Assembly (NCBI GenBank): GCA_900540545.1
Contig: UQGJ01000011.1
Span: 1 to 54,367 of the forward strand
Direction of reading: 5' to 3'
Length of the DNA stretch: 54,367 nt
From: an uncultured Eubacteriales bacterium
GTDB lineage: Bacteria > Bacillota > Clostridia > Oscillospirales > Oscillospiraceae
The notes beneath the pieces were generated by a model that saw only the letters and a program-made list of their open reading frames with translations, ran no database searches and was not told the DNA's origin. This document shows, one piece after another, positions 47,843-54,367 of this stretch. Position 1 is the first letter of the stretch; every line of letters starts with the position of its first letter. The translations under genes were made by a program, and so were the position numbers.

Positions 47843-47872
47843 CTATACCGCTAACGCCCCAGGCACCGCGTT
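47843..47872. other. Right attachment junction of the dpaA element
   Basis: Element arm CTATACCGCTAACGCCCCA (47843-47861), core GG (47862-47863), then chromosomal CACCGCGTT (dpaA). The arm mirrors the left arm with one mismatch in 19. Confidence 0.88.
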
Positions 47873-48256
47873 GGCCACCGCCAGCTCTTCCCGGGCGAAG
47901 TAGTCGTACAGCCGCAGACTGCGGGCCTCGGCCCGTGCCTTCAAATCTCCGTCCACCTTGCCCGCGCAGACCACCTGCTCCGGGCGCAGGGCGGAGAGCA
48001 CGTCGGCCAGCAGGGGCTTTTCCACCGACAGGGGGGCGTTCAGCCGTCCGCCCTCCCCCGCCGCGGGCAGGGGCAGGACCACGCAGTCGGCCAGCTCCGC
48101 GCCCGCCAGGGTGGATTCCGCCAGGGCCGGGTCCAGGTCGTCGGCCCGCTCCAGGGCATAGGTATGTACCGTGTGGCCCTCCTCGGCCAGAAGCTCGGCC
48201 AGCTTGGCCTGGCGCATGTCGCCGCCGACCACCCAGACGTTCAATTCATGTCTCAT
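47843..48256 (-). CDS. dpaA: Dipicolinate synthase subunit A, N-terminal part (split gene)
   Basis: The first 131 codons of dpaA (48256 down to 47864) encode the N-terminal domain with LNVWVVGGDMRQAKLAELLA, DCVVLPLPAAGEGG and LYDYFAREELAVANAVP. The reading frame then runs into the element arm and stops at a TAG in the arm (47843-47845), adding GALAV. ATG 48256 has GGAGGAG at proper distance; another in-frame ATG is at 48271. Joined at the core to 30588 downward, the frame continues PTAEGAVQIAMEELP, giving 290 residues, normal for DpaA. In this arrangement only a truncated product without the NAD-binding domain can be made. Confidence 0.9.
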   Translation of the reverse strand: MRHELNVWVVGGDMRQAKLAELLAEEGHTVHTYALERADDLDPALAESTLAGAELADCVVLPLPAAGEGGRLNAPLSVEKPLLADVLSALRPEQVVCAGKVDGDLKARAEARSLRLYDYFAREELAVANAVPGALAV

Positions 48257-48321
48257 GGCATTCTCCTCCATTCTTCCGTCTGCCCCATCCTATTCCCGTC
48301 CGGCGGAATGGTGCGCCGTCG

Positions 48322-48350
48322 TTGACAGCGCACCCCGAAGAGGGTACAAT
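48322..48350 (+). promoter_or_regulatory. Promoter of the TIGR04255 gene
   Basis: A perfect TTGACA (48322-48327) and TACAAT (48345-48350) are 17 nt apart. It is divergent from dpaA. No clear sporulation-sigma promoter for dpaA was recognised on the other strand. Confidence 0.82.
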
Positions 48351-48380
48351 AGTACCACTAAAGAGAAGGAGCCGACTGCC

Positions 48381-49172
48381 ATGCTGTTTGCCGACCGCGA
48401 CCGCTACACATATGCCCGCAGCCCCCTCATTGAGGTCATCTGCCAGCTGCGGTTTCCCACCATCCTGACCATCAACACCCGGGAGCCCGCCGAGTTCCAG
48501 GAGGCCATCCGCCAGGAATTCCCCAAATACGCCGTCCGGGCCGAGCAGCCCGCCCCCAGGGTGGTGAATCCCAACACCCCCAACGCCAAGCTGGAGCAGC
48601 AGCCCGCCATCCAGAACTACAACTTCGTCTCCGCCGACGGGTGCTGGAAAATCAACCTGACCAAGGACTTCATCGCCCTGTCCACCCTGCGCTACACCCG
48701 GTGGGAGGACTTCGCGGCCAAGCTGGACCAGCCCCTGGCCCAGTTCATCCAGACCTACAAGCCCGCCTTCTTCGAGCGCATCGGCCTGCGGTACGTCAAC
48801 GCCGTGTCCCGGAAGAACCTGGGGCTCACCGACCTGCTGTGGGACGACCTCATCCAGCAGCCCTATCTGGGCATCCTGGGGGAGCCGGACGTGGACGAGT
48901 CCAAGGTGGGCCGCTGCTCGGTGGACACCGAGCTGACCCTGCCCGACGACAGCCGGGTCAAGGTCCACGCCGGGCCCGGCCTCCTGAACGGCGGCAAGCA
49001 GGACCCGGAGCCCAAGTTCATTTTGGACGGGGATTTCTCCGTCCACGGCAACCTGACCTACGACAAGGTCCCCGGTGTGATGGAGTCCCTCCACGGCCAC
49101 GCCGTGGCCCTCTTCAACGGGGCCGTCACCGACGAGCTGCGCACCGCCATGGGCGCGCTGCCGATGGATTAA
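48381..49172 (+). CDS. TIGR04255 family protein
   Basis: This 263-residue protein starts ADRDRYTYARSPLIEVICQLRFP, the typical opening of the TIGR04255 family, with FFERIGLRYVNAVSR (about residue 132) and a C-terminal NGAVTDELRTAMG. The family is sporadically distributed and its function is unknown. I start at ATG 48381 after GAAGGAG; the open frame extends upstream through the promoter. It lies outside the element, directly behind the dpaA promoter region. Confidence 0.85.
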   Translation: MLFADRDRYTYARSPLIEVICQLRFPTILTINTREPAEFQEAIRQEFPKYAVRAEQPAPRVVNPNTPNAKLEQQPAIQNYNFVSADGCWKINLTKDFIALSTLRYTRWEDFAAKLDQPLAQFIQTYKPAFFERIGLRYVNAVSRKNLGLTDLLWDDLIQQPYLGILGEPDVDESKVGRCSVDTELTLPDDSRVKVHAGPGLLNGGKQDPEPKFILDGDFSVHGNLTYDKVPGVMESLHGHAVALFNGAVTDELRTAMGALPMD

Positions 49173-49181
49173 GAGAACAAG

Positions 49182-49230
49182 AAAAACGGATTGCCACAGG
49201 CCAGCGGGCTGATGTGGCAATCCGTTTTTT
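49182..49230. terminator. Bidirectional terminator with REP-like stem
   Basis: AAAAACGGATTGCCACA pairs with TGTGGCAATCCGTTTTT around a GC-rich loop. The stem resembles the CGGATTGCC half of the REP palindromes and ends both the TIGR04255 and the convergent DUF4179 transcripts. Confidence 0.88.
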
Positions 49231-49235
49231 CGTCT

Positions 49236-50669
49236 TTACCCGATGGGTACTTCCAAATCTCCAAACCGGACCGCTGTGATTTCGTCCGTGTTGAAGAACA
49301 CCCGCTCGCCGGGTTCGGCCTGGACGCGGAAGGCCACGGCGCAGCCTTCCCCCTCCTGGCTGCCGTAGCCGCCCTGCCACTGGGTCTCCAGCCGACTCCC
49401 GTCGGCCAGGGTGAGGGTAGGAGTCAGCTCCGAGGTATAAATCACGTGGGCGGTGTCCATGCTGTCGTCAAAGTAGAGGGTCAGTCCAAGGGCGGACAGG
49501 CGGAGCTGGGTGGGGTGGAGCGTCACGCCCTCCACATCCAGCGTCCCGTCCAAGTCCACACTGACGGCCGAGCCTCCATCCAATCGGAAGGTCAGGGAGA
49601 AGGGCTCCTCCGACAGCACCCGGTCCACGGCGTAGGTGACCTCCATCTCCAGATAGGGCAGGTCCTCCACCGTCAGGGGGCAGTCCTGCCAGTACCAGAG
49701 TACCACGCTGCTGCCGTCGGAGAGGGGGAAGCCGTTGCCCCCAGCGTACTCGTACCGCTCCCCCGTGCGCCGGTCGATGAGGGCCTCCACACTGACCGAG
49801 GTACACACCCGGTCCCCCGACCGGACTCGGCCGGAGGAGGAGACGGCCACCCGCAGCCCGCCGTCGTCGGTCATCAGCGCCCCCCGGAGGGCGAAGCCGG
49901 GAAATTCCTCCCCCAGCGCCCCGCCCAAAGGCACATTGATGTTCTGGGCTTCGATGGCGGCGGCCAGGGTCTCCTGGACCTCCTTCTCCCAGTGGTTGGT
50001 CGCAATGGGCGTTCCCGTCCAGCCCCCCGCCAGGGGGGACAGGTCGGTGGGTTCCTCCGCCCGGAGCTGGTAGAAGCCGTCCGGCTCCCGGAGCTGAACG
50101 GCCACGCCGTCGGCCTCGAAGGTCATGGTTTTGCCCAGCAGGCTTTCCCGCGTCCCCGGATTCCGGGTCTCAAAGCAGAAATAAACCTTTTTGGGGTCCT
50201 GGTCGGGGCTGCTGGCGCTGCCGCTGGAGCCGAGGAAGGTCTTTCCGTCCACGGTCAGAGTGGCGTCCATGCTGTTGGTCCGCAGGGAGGCGTCCGGGTC
50301 GATGTCTCCCCCGTCCGCCCGACTGAGGGCCAGCAGGAGTATGGCCCCATTTTCGTCCACCATGGCGTCCTCAATGGTCAGGGTGTAGTCCCCCGCCGTC
50401 TGGCTCACGCCCACGGTGGTGACGGCGTTCTCCGGCACCATGCCGAAAAAGCGGTACCAGTTCCCACTGAACCCCAGGGCCGCCGCGCCCACGGCCAGCG
50501 CCGCGGCCAGGCAGGCCGCCACCAGCGCCGCCCGAGGCAGCCGCCGCCGGACGGGCGGGCACTGTCCCTCCGCCCGCGCCCGCCGCACGGCTTGGCCGAT
50601 GTCGTACTCCGGCGTCTCCACTTGGGAGAGAGCCTCGTAAATCAAAGTCTCGTCAGGTTCCCGTTTCAT
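49236..50669 (-). CDS. DUF4179 membrane protein, probable anti-sigma factor
   Basis: This 477-residue protein has a cytosolic N-terminus (about 1-47), one membrane helix (AALVAACLAAALAVGAAALGF, about residue 48) and a large outer DUF4179 domain with repeated beta segments (DYTLTIEDAMVDENGAILLL). Such proteins are usually encoded with an ECF-type sigma factor and restrain it, as here: its start overlaps the sigma gene end by 17 nt. No zinc-binding anti-sigma motif (HxxxCxxC) is visible, so inhibition would use another surface. The signal sensed is unknown. Confidence 0.87.
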   Translation of the reverse strand: MKREPDETLIYEALSQVETPEYDIGQAVRRARAEGQCPPVRRRLPRAALVAACLAAALAVGAAALGFSGNWYRFFGMVPENAVTTVGVSQTAGDYTLTIEDAMVDENGAILLLALSRADGGDIDPDASLRTNSMDATLTVDGKTFLGSSGSASSPDQDPKKVYFCFETRNPGTRESLLGKTMTFEADGVAVQLREPDGFYQLRAEEPTDLSPLAGGWTGTPIATNHWEKEVQETLAAAIEAQNINVPLGGALGEEFPGFALRGALMTDDGGLRVAVSSSGRVRSGDRVCTSVSVEALIDRRTGERYEYAGGNGFPLSDGSSVVLWYWQDCPLTVEDLPYLEMEVTYAVDRVLSEEPFSLTFRLDGGSAVSVDLDGTLDVEGVTLHPTQLRLSALGLTLYFDDSMDTAHVIYTSELTPTLTLADGSRLETQWQGGYGSQEGEGCAVAFRVQAEPGERVFFNTDEITAVRFGDLEVPIG

Positions 50670-51135
50670 CGTTTCCCTCCTGTTCCGTCAGGAGCCGGGC
50701 CAGCTTTTTTCTGGCCCGCTCATACCGTTTCCGCAGCGCGGCGGCGTTCATGCCGTACATCTCGGCCAACTCGTCGTAGCTCCGCTCCTCCATGACCCGC
50801 CCGAACACCAGCGCCCGCTCCTGGCAGGTCAGCGCCTCCAGCGCGGCGCGCAGCTCCGGCCCGATATAGTCCGGGTCCGCCGCGGGCCGGGGTGCTGGGA
50901 AGAACAGGCGCTTTCGCCGCCGGATGACATCCACGCAGGTGGTGTAGGCCAGCCGGTAGAGCCAGGCGGAGCGGTTTCCGCCGGGCTGGAAGCTATCCCA
51001 GTGTTCCCAGGCCTTGAGGAAGGTGGTCTGCACCGCATCCTGGGCCTCGTGGTAGTCGCAGAGGATGTGGTGGCAGTAGCGCAGCAGCGGCTGGCCGTAT
51101 TGGGCGACGACGGCGTCCAGTTCGCGCTCGTCCAT
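50653..51135 (-). CDS. RNA polymerase sigma factor, sigma-70 (ECF-type)
   Basis: This 160-residue sigma factor has region 2 (PLLRYCHHILCDYHEAQDAVQ, FLKAWEHWDSF, SAWLYRLAYTTCVDVIRRRK) and region 4 with an HTH (RSYDELAEMYGMNAAALRKRYERARKKLARL). It is the first gene of a two-gene unit with the DUF4179 protein. I start at ATG 51135 after AAAGGGGG; eight further upstream codons are open. A perfect palindrome lies just upstream (51162-51177). Confidence 0.93.
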   Translation of the reverse strand: MDERELDAVVAQYGQPLLRYCHHILCDYHEAQDAVQTTFLKAWEHWDSFQPGGNRSAWLYRLAYTTCVDVIRRRKRLFFPAPRPAADPDYIGPELRAALEALTCQERALVFGRVMEERSYDELAEMYGMNAAALRKRYERARKKLARLLTEQEGNDETGT

Positions 51136-51161
51136 GGGGCCGCCCCCTTTCTTTCTCATGA

Positions 51162-51177
51162 TGAAAACCGGTTTTCA
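51162..51177. promoter_or_regulatory. Perfect 16-bp palindrome upstream of the sigma gene
   Basis: TGAAAACCGGTTTTCA is fully symmetric and lies 27 nt before the sigma start codon, with TTATAA a few bases upstream. It is a likely operator or part of a self-regulated promoter; the binding protein is unknown. Confidence 0.55.
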
Positions 51178-51210
51178 CTCTTTATAACGGAGATGGGGAG
51201 GGATTTGTGA

Positions 51211-51486
51211 CAGCGTTGCCTCCGGCGGGTCCCCTTTCTGGTTTCAGAAAGGGGACGGAAAGAAAACCAGGGGGCCGACACGGGGAACTTTGTTCCCCTA
51301 TCGTCGTCCCCCTGGACCCCAGGATGCGTCCGGGCGGCGGTACGGTTTTCGATATTTGGCAAGACTTGAAAGCCGTTGCAGCCCGTATCGGCCCGCGCTC
51401 GAACAACTCCGGCTACCGCCCCTCGGCATATGACCCGGCAAAACCTGATAATAGTTGCGATTCAATCGGTGCAAACAAGCCGCCAC
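51211..51486. repeat. Structured dispersed repeat, copy C
   Basis: This is a full copy of the repeat at 12117. Here the first hairpin reads CCCCTTTCT/AGAAAGGGG, the second keeps CCAGGGGG/CCCCCTGG with an inner GGGGAAC/GTTCCCC stem, and the third is CCAGGA/TCCGGG. Unlike copies A and B it lies upstream of a gene (between the sigma promoter and the GNAT gene). Confidence 0.85.
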
Positions 51487-51579
51487 AAGGTCCCTCGTAG
51501 GGCCCGGCGTCCCCGACGGGCCGTCTCCCCCGTTCCCGCCGTAGGGGCGGCCCTTGCGGCCGCCCGTCCCGCTTCTCTC

Positions 51580-51608
51580 TTCCAATCCTCATCCCGTTAT
51601 GCTAGAAT
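51580..51608 (+). promoter_or_regulatory. Promoter of the GNAT gene
   Basis: TTCCAA (51580-51585) and an extended -10 TGCTAGAAT (core 51603-51608) are 17 nt apart. The -35 is weak, and the extended -10 compensates. A GGGGCGGCC...GGCCGCCC hairpin lies just upstream (51544-51566). Confidence 0.5.
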
Positions 51609-51634
51609 AGGGAAAAAACCCAGGAGGATTTCCT

Positions 51635-52144
51635 ATGCTTGATTATACCATCCGCCCTGCCGTTCCCGCCGACCTGGACTCCCTGTGGCCCGCCGTGGTC
51701 CGGGCGGTGGCGGCCATGCGGGCCGAGGGCAACACGCAGTGGGGGGACGACTACCCCATTTCCGACGACTATGCCGAGGACATCGGCCGGGGGGAGCTGA
51801 TCGTGGCCGCCGCCCCGGACGGGCGGGTGCTGGGGGCGGCCTGCGCCTCCGTTGCGCCGGAGCCGCTTTACGCCGATGTGGACTGGACCATCCCCGCCCC
51901 GGCCATGGTGGTCCACCGCATGGTGGTGGACCCGGAGGTCCAGCGCGGCGGCGTGGCCCGCTCCCTTTTCCAGTATGCGGAGGACCGCGCCCGGGCCCAG
52001 GGCGTTCCCACCATCCACGCCGACACCTCCTGCAAGAACGAGAAGATGCAGCGCCTGTTTCAAACGCTGGGCTTCGTCCGCCGGGGGGAGATACACATCC
52101 CGGACCGGCCCCTTCTTTTCCCCGTGTTTGAAAAGCTGCTGTAA
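51635..52144 (+). CDS. GNAT family N-acetyltransferase
   Basis: This 169-residue acetyltransferase has the GNAT core: VHRMVVDPEVQRGGVARSLF (motif A, with RGGVA binding acetyl-CoA pyrophosphate) and HADTSCKNEKMQRLFQTLGF (motif B). The substrate is unknown. AGGAGG precedes the ATG at 7 nt. It is monocistronic or followed weakly by the pncA operon, which has its own promoter. Confidence 0.92.
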   Translation: MLDYTIRPAVPADLDSLWPAVVRAVAAMRAEGNTQWGDDYPISDDYAEDIGRGELIVAAAPDGRVLGAACASVAPEPLYADVDWTIPAPAMVVHRMVVDPEVQRGGVARSLFQYAEDRARAQGVPTIHADTSCKNEKMQRLFQTLGFVRRGEIHIPDRPLLFPVFEKLL

Positions 52145-52164
52145 GACCCGCGGGGCGGCCGCCC

Positions 52165-52193
52165 TTGCAATCTTTCCCGTTTCGGCCTATAAT
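52165..52193 (+). promoter_or_regulatory. Promoter of the pncA-pncB operon
   Basis: TTGCAA (52165-52170) and a perfect TATAAT (52188-52193) are 17 nt apart, 29 nt before the start codon. Confidence 0.78.
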
Positions 52194-52222
52194 AGCGGTA
52201 CTTTGGGCGCGAGGTGAGGCAG

Positions 52223-52765
52223 ATGAAAAAATTGCTGATCGTGGTGGATTACCAGGTCGATTTTGTCAGCGGCTCCCTGGGCTTTCCCGGCGCGGAGGCC
52301 CTGGACGGCCCCATCGCGGCGCGCATCGCCGCTTACCGGGCGGCCGGGGACGACGTGGCCTTTACCCTGGACACCCACGGCCCGGACTACGCCGGGACCC
52401 AGGAGGGGCGCAAGCTCCCCGTCCCCCACTGTCTGCGGGACACGGAGGGCTGGGCCCTCTACGGCGAGACGGGCAAAGCCCTGCGCCCCGGCGACCCGGT
52501 CTTTGAGAAGGAGACCTTTCCCTCCCTGGACCTGGCCGACTGGCTGCGGGACAAGGACTACGCCGCCGTGGAGCTGTGCGGACTGGTGTCCAACATCTGC
52601 GTGCTGTCCAACGCGGTTATGGTGAAGGCCGCCCTGCCCCAGGCCGAACTCACCGTGGACGCCCGGCTCACCGCCGGGGCGGACCAGGACCTGCACCAAA
52701 AAGCCCTGGACGTGCTGGAGGGCATCCACGTCACCGTCACGGGGAGAGAGAAGGAACCGACATGA
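52223..52765 (+). CDS. pncA: Nicotinamidase / isochorismatase-family cysteine hydrolase
   Basis: This 180-residue hydrolase has VVDYQVDFVSGSLGF (catalytic Asp), a Thr-His metal-site segment LDTHGPDYAG, KETFPS (catalytic Lys region) and ELCGLVSNICVLSNA with the nucleophilic Cys (about residue 130). Nicotinamidase is the best call because the overlapping next gene uses its product nicotinate. I use ATG 52223 with GAGGTG six nt ahead; an in-frame GTG at 52214 is possible. Confidence 0.9.
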   Translation: MKKLLIVVDYQVDFVSGSLGFPGAEALDGPIAARIAAYRAAGDDVAFTLDTHGPDYAGTQEGRKLPVPHCLRDTEGWALYGETGKALRPGDPVFEKETFPSLDLADWLRDKDYAAVELCGLVSNICVLSNAVMVKAALPQAELTVDARLTAGADQDLHQKALDVLEGIHVTVTGREKEPT

Positions 52766-54204
52766 AACACACTGACAACTATACCCTCTTGTGCGACTTC
52801 TACGAGCTGACCATGGGCAACGGCTACTTCCAGACCGGCATCGACAAGCGCATCTGCTACTTCGACGTGTTCTTCCGGGACGTGCCCGACGGCGGCGGCT
52901 TCGCCATCGCGGCGGGTCTGCAGCAGGTCATCGAATACATCCAGGAGCTGGACTTCAGCCAGGAGGACGTGGACTTTCTCCGCTCCAAGGGCGGCTTCTC
53001 GGAGGAGTTCCTGCGCTATCTGCTGGACTTCCGCTTCACCGGCGACATCTGGGCCGTGCCGGAGGGCACCCCCATCTTCCCCGGTGAGCCCATCCTCACC
53101 GTCCGGGCCCCCGCCATCCAGGCCCAGTTCATCGAGACCTACCTCCTGCTGATTCTGAACCACCAGAGCCTCATCGCCACCAAGTCCAACCGCATCGTCC
53201 GGGCCGCCCAGGGCCGCCCGGTGAGCGAGTTCGGCTCCCGCCGGGCCCAGGGGGCGGACGCCGCCGTGCTGGGTGCCCGGGCCTCCTATATCGCCGGCTG
53301 CGCCGGCACCGCCTGCACCCTGGCCGACCGGGTGTACGGCACCCCCGCCGGGGGCACCATGGCCCACTCCTGGGTCCAGATGTTCCCCGACGAGTACACC
53401 GCCTTCAAGACCTACTGCCAGCTGTACCCCCACGCCGCCACCCTGCTGGTGGACACCTACAACGTGCTGAAATCCGGCGTGCCCAACGCTATCCGGGCCT
53501 TCCAGGAGGTCCTGCTGCCCCAGGGCATCACCAACTGCGCCATCCGCCTGGACTCCGGCGATTTGACCTACCTGTCCAAAAAGGCCCGGAAGATGCTGGA
53601 CGCGGCGGGGCTGACCCAGTGCAAGATCGTGGCCTCCAACTCCCTGGACGAGTATATCATCCGGGACCTGCTCCTCCAGGGGGCGCAAATCGACTCCTTC
53701 GGCGTGGGCGAGCGGCTCATCACCTCCAAGAGCGAGCCAGTGTTCGGCGGGGTCTACAAGCTGGCCGCCATCGAGGACGCGGACGGCACCGTGGTCCCCA
53801 AAATCAAAATCAGCGAAAACCCGGCCAAAATCACCAACCCCCACTTCAAGAAGGTCTACCGTCTCTTTGAAAACGACACGGGAAAGGCCTTCGCCGACCT
53901 CATCACCGTCCACGATGAGGTCATCGACTGGACCCAGCCCCTGGAGCTGTTCGACCCAGAGGCCACCTGGAAGCGCAAGACCTTCACCGACTTCACCGCC
54001 AAAGAACTGCTGGTCCCCATCTTCCAGGGGGGCAGGCTGGTCTACCAGCAGCCCAGCATCGAGGCCATGCGGGCCTGGTGCGCCGGGCAGATCGACCTGC
54101 TGTGGGACGAGGTCAAGCGGTTCGAAAACCCCCACAACTACTATGTGGACCTGTCCCAGAAGCTGTGGGACATCAAGCAGGGGCTGCTGAAAGAGCGGAG
54201 ATAA
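52762..54204 (+). CDS. pncB: Nicotinate phosphoribosyltransferase
   Basis: This 480-residue enzyme joins nicotinate with PRPP to give nicotinate mononucleotide in the Preiss-Handler salvage route. It has NYTLLCDFYELTMGNGYF at the start, SEFGSRRAQGADAAVLGARA (about residue 155), GTMAHSWVQMF and AIRLDSGDLTYLSKKAR (about 255). The start overlaps pncA by 4 nt (ATGA). The open frame upstream lies within pncA and is not used. Length is typical of the Firmicutes form. A strong terminator follows. Confidence 0.96.
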   Translation: MKHTDNYTLLCDFYELTMGNGYFQTGIDKRICYFDVFFRDVPDGGGFAIAAGLQQVIEYIQELDFSQEDVDFLRSKGGFSEEFLRYLLDFRFTGDIWAVPEGTPIFPGEPILTVRAPAIQAQFIETYLLLILNHQSLIATKSNRIVRAAQGRPVSEFGSRRAQGADAAVLGARASYIAGCAGTACTLADRVYGTPAGGTMAHSWVQMFPDEYTAFKTYCQLYPHAATLLVDTYNVLKSGVPNAIRAFQEVLLPQGITNCAIRLDSGDLTYLSKKARKMLDAAGLTQCKIVASNSLDEYIIRDLLLQGAQIDSFGVGERLITSKSEPVFGGVYKLAAIEDADGTVVPKIKISENPAKITNPHFKKVYRLFENDTGKAFADLITVHDEVIDWTQPLELFDPEATWKRKTFTDFTAKELLVPIFQGGRLVYQQPSIEAMRAWCAGQIDLLWDEVKRFENPHNYYVDLSQKLWDIKQGLLKERR

Positions 54205-54212
54205 ATAGGAGG

Positions 54213-54246
54213 AGCGCCGCGACAGTGTCGCGGCGCTCTGTTTTTT
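54213..54246 (+). terminator. Intrinsic terminator of pncA-pncB
   Basis: AGCGCCGCGAC and GTCGCGGCGCT form a perfect 11-bp stem with an AGT loop, followed by CTGTTTTTT. Confidence 0.93.
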
Positions 54247-54250
54247 GGAG

Positions 54251-54367
54251 GCGGGGCCTCTGGCGGGGACGGAGTCCCTCCGGGGGGCCCCTTTCTTCTC
54301 GAAGAAAGGGGCCGGAAAGAAGGACCAGGGGGCGGCACGGGCATTTTCAATGCCCTATCCGCCGCCC
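54251..54367. repeat. Structured dispersed repeat, copy D (cut by window end)
   Basis: The first hairpin CCCCTTTCTT/AAGAAAGGGG and the second hairpin, outer CCAGGGGGCGGC with GCCGCCC and inner GGGCATT/AATGCCC, are present before the window stops. Both stems of the second hairpin differ from copies A-C but remain paired. It again lies directly behind an operon terminator. Confidence 0.8.

Larger units (their letters stand above)
30589..47861. mobile_element. 17.3-kb dpaA-intervening integrative element
   Basis: Core-to-core length is 17,273 bp. The ends split dpaA precisely. Removing the element at the 2-bp core restores the frame. It encodes a large serine recombinase (34280-35899), a D5-like SF3 helicase and an excisionase-type HTH. 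Cargo comprises the TcmP/three-Cys pair, a DUF4143 ATPase, amidoligase plus glutaminase, Phd/Doc, VbhA with a Fic remnant, a resolvase, an XRE regulator and an SLH protein. No capsid, tail, portal or conjugation gene was recognised, so it resembles a satellite or skin-type element rather than a full prophage. Base composition is mosaic: AT-rich cargo (30.8-32.8, 38.4-39.5 and 46.6-47.8 kb) within host-like GC-rich parts. Confidence 0.9.

Noticed and set aside
30589..47861. A complete prophage or conjugative transposon
   Set aside because: No terminase, portal, capsid, tail, relaxase or type IV secretion gene could be recognised.

Overview
The window looks like a chromosomal segment of a strictly anaerobic, spore-forming, high-GC gut Firmicute of the Oscillospiraceae type (Flavonifractor, Lawsonibacter, Pseudoflavonifractor or Oscillibacter relatives). 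The evidence is GC-rich third codon positions, strong Shine-Dalgarno sites, sigma-A type promoters, dipicolinate synthase genes (endospores), a flavodiiron protein and a host-glycan degradation locus. The genus is inference; no rRNA or tRNA gene is present to fix it.

Layout. (1) 161-2970: gnd and zwf of the oxidative pentose phosphate pathway, overlapping by 4 nt. (2) 3069-6542: an alpha/beta hydrolase and a membrane-anchored hydrolase. Between them, on the minus strand, lies a complete cobalamin riboswitch unit (consensus promoter, aptamer, terminator) with no gene behind it. (3) 6646-12064: a glycerol/glycerol-3-phosphate operon (glpP, two FAD oxidoreductases, a DUF1667 protein, glpK). A leader terminator between glpP and the dehydrogenase fits GlpP antitermination. 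(4) 12456-14276: recQ. (5) 14498-24707: a lacto-N-biose/galacto-N-biose locus. It holds nahK, a sugar-1-phosphate nucleotidyltransferase, galE and an AraC regulator on the minus strand, divergent from an ABC sugar importer without ATPase, a small membrane protein and the GH112 phosphorylase. (6) 25222-29445: a flavodiiron protein, a three-domain acyl-CoA dehydrogenase/EtfA/rubredoxin fusion, an Rrf2 regulator and a Cys-rich protein. (7) 29522-48256: the dpaAB sporulation operon, in which dpaA is split by a 17.3 kb integrative element. (8) 48381-54204: a TIGR04255 protein, a sigma factor with a DUF4179 partner, a GNAT acetyltransferase and a pncA-pncB NAD salvage operon.

The central observation is the dpaA element. 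The N-terminal part of dpaA lies at 47864-48256 and the C-terminal part at 30111-30588, both on the minus strand. Joining them at a shared 2-bp core restores a 290-codon gene in frame, across a stretch that matches the known SpoVFA sequence. The element ends are 19-bp inverted arms (18/19 identical) around that core, the architecture expected for a large serine recombinase attP, and the element encodes such a recombinase (34280-35899). This resembles the skin-type intervening elements of other sporulation genes, which are excised in the mother cell. The element also carries a SF3 helicase, a TcmP/three-Cys radical-SAM-like gene pair, an amidoligase plus class II glutaminase pair, two toxin-antitoxin loci (one with a decayed Fic toxin), a small serine resolvase, an SLH surface protein and several genes I do not recognise.

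A ~280-bp dispersed intergenic repeat occurs at 12117, 24751, 51211 and 54251 (the last cut by the window end), with a partial copy near 10014. Its predicted hairpins differ in sequence between copies but keep pairing, so the structure appears to be selected or was recently copied and maintained.
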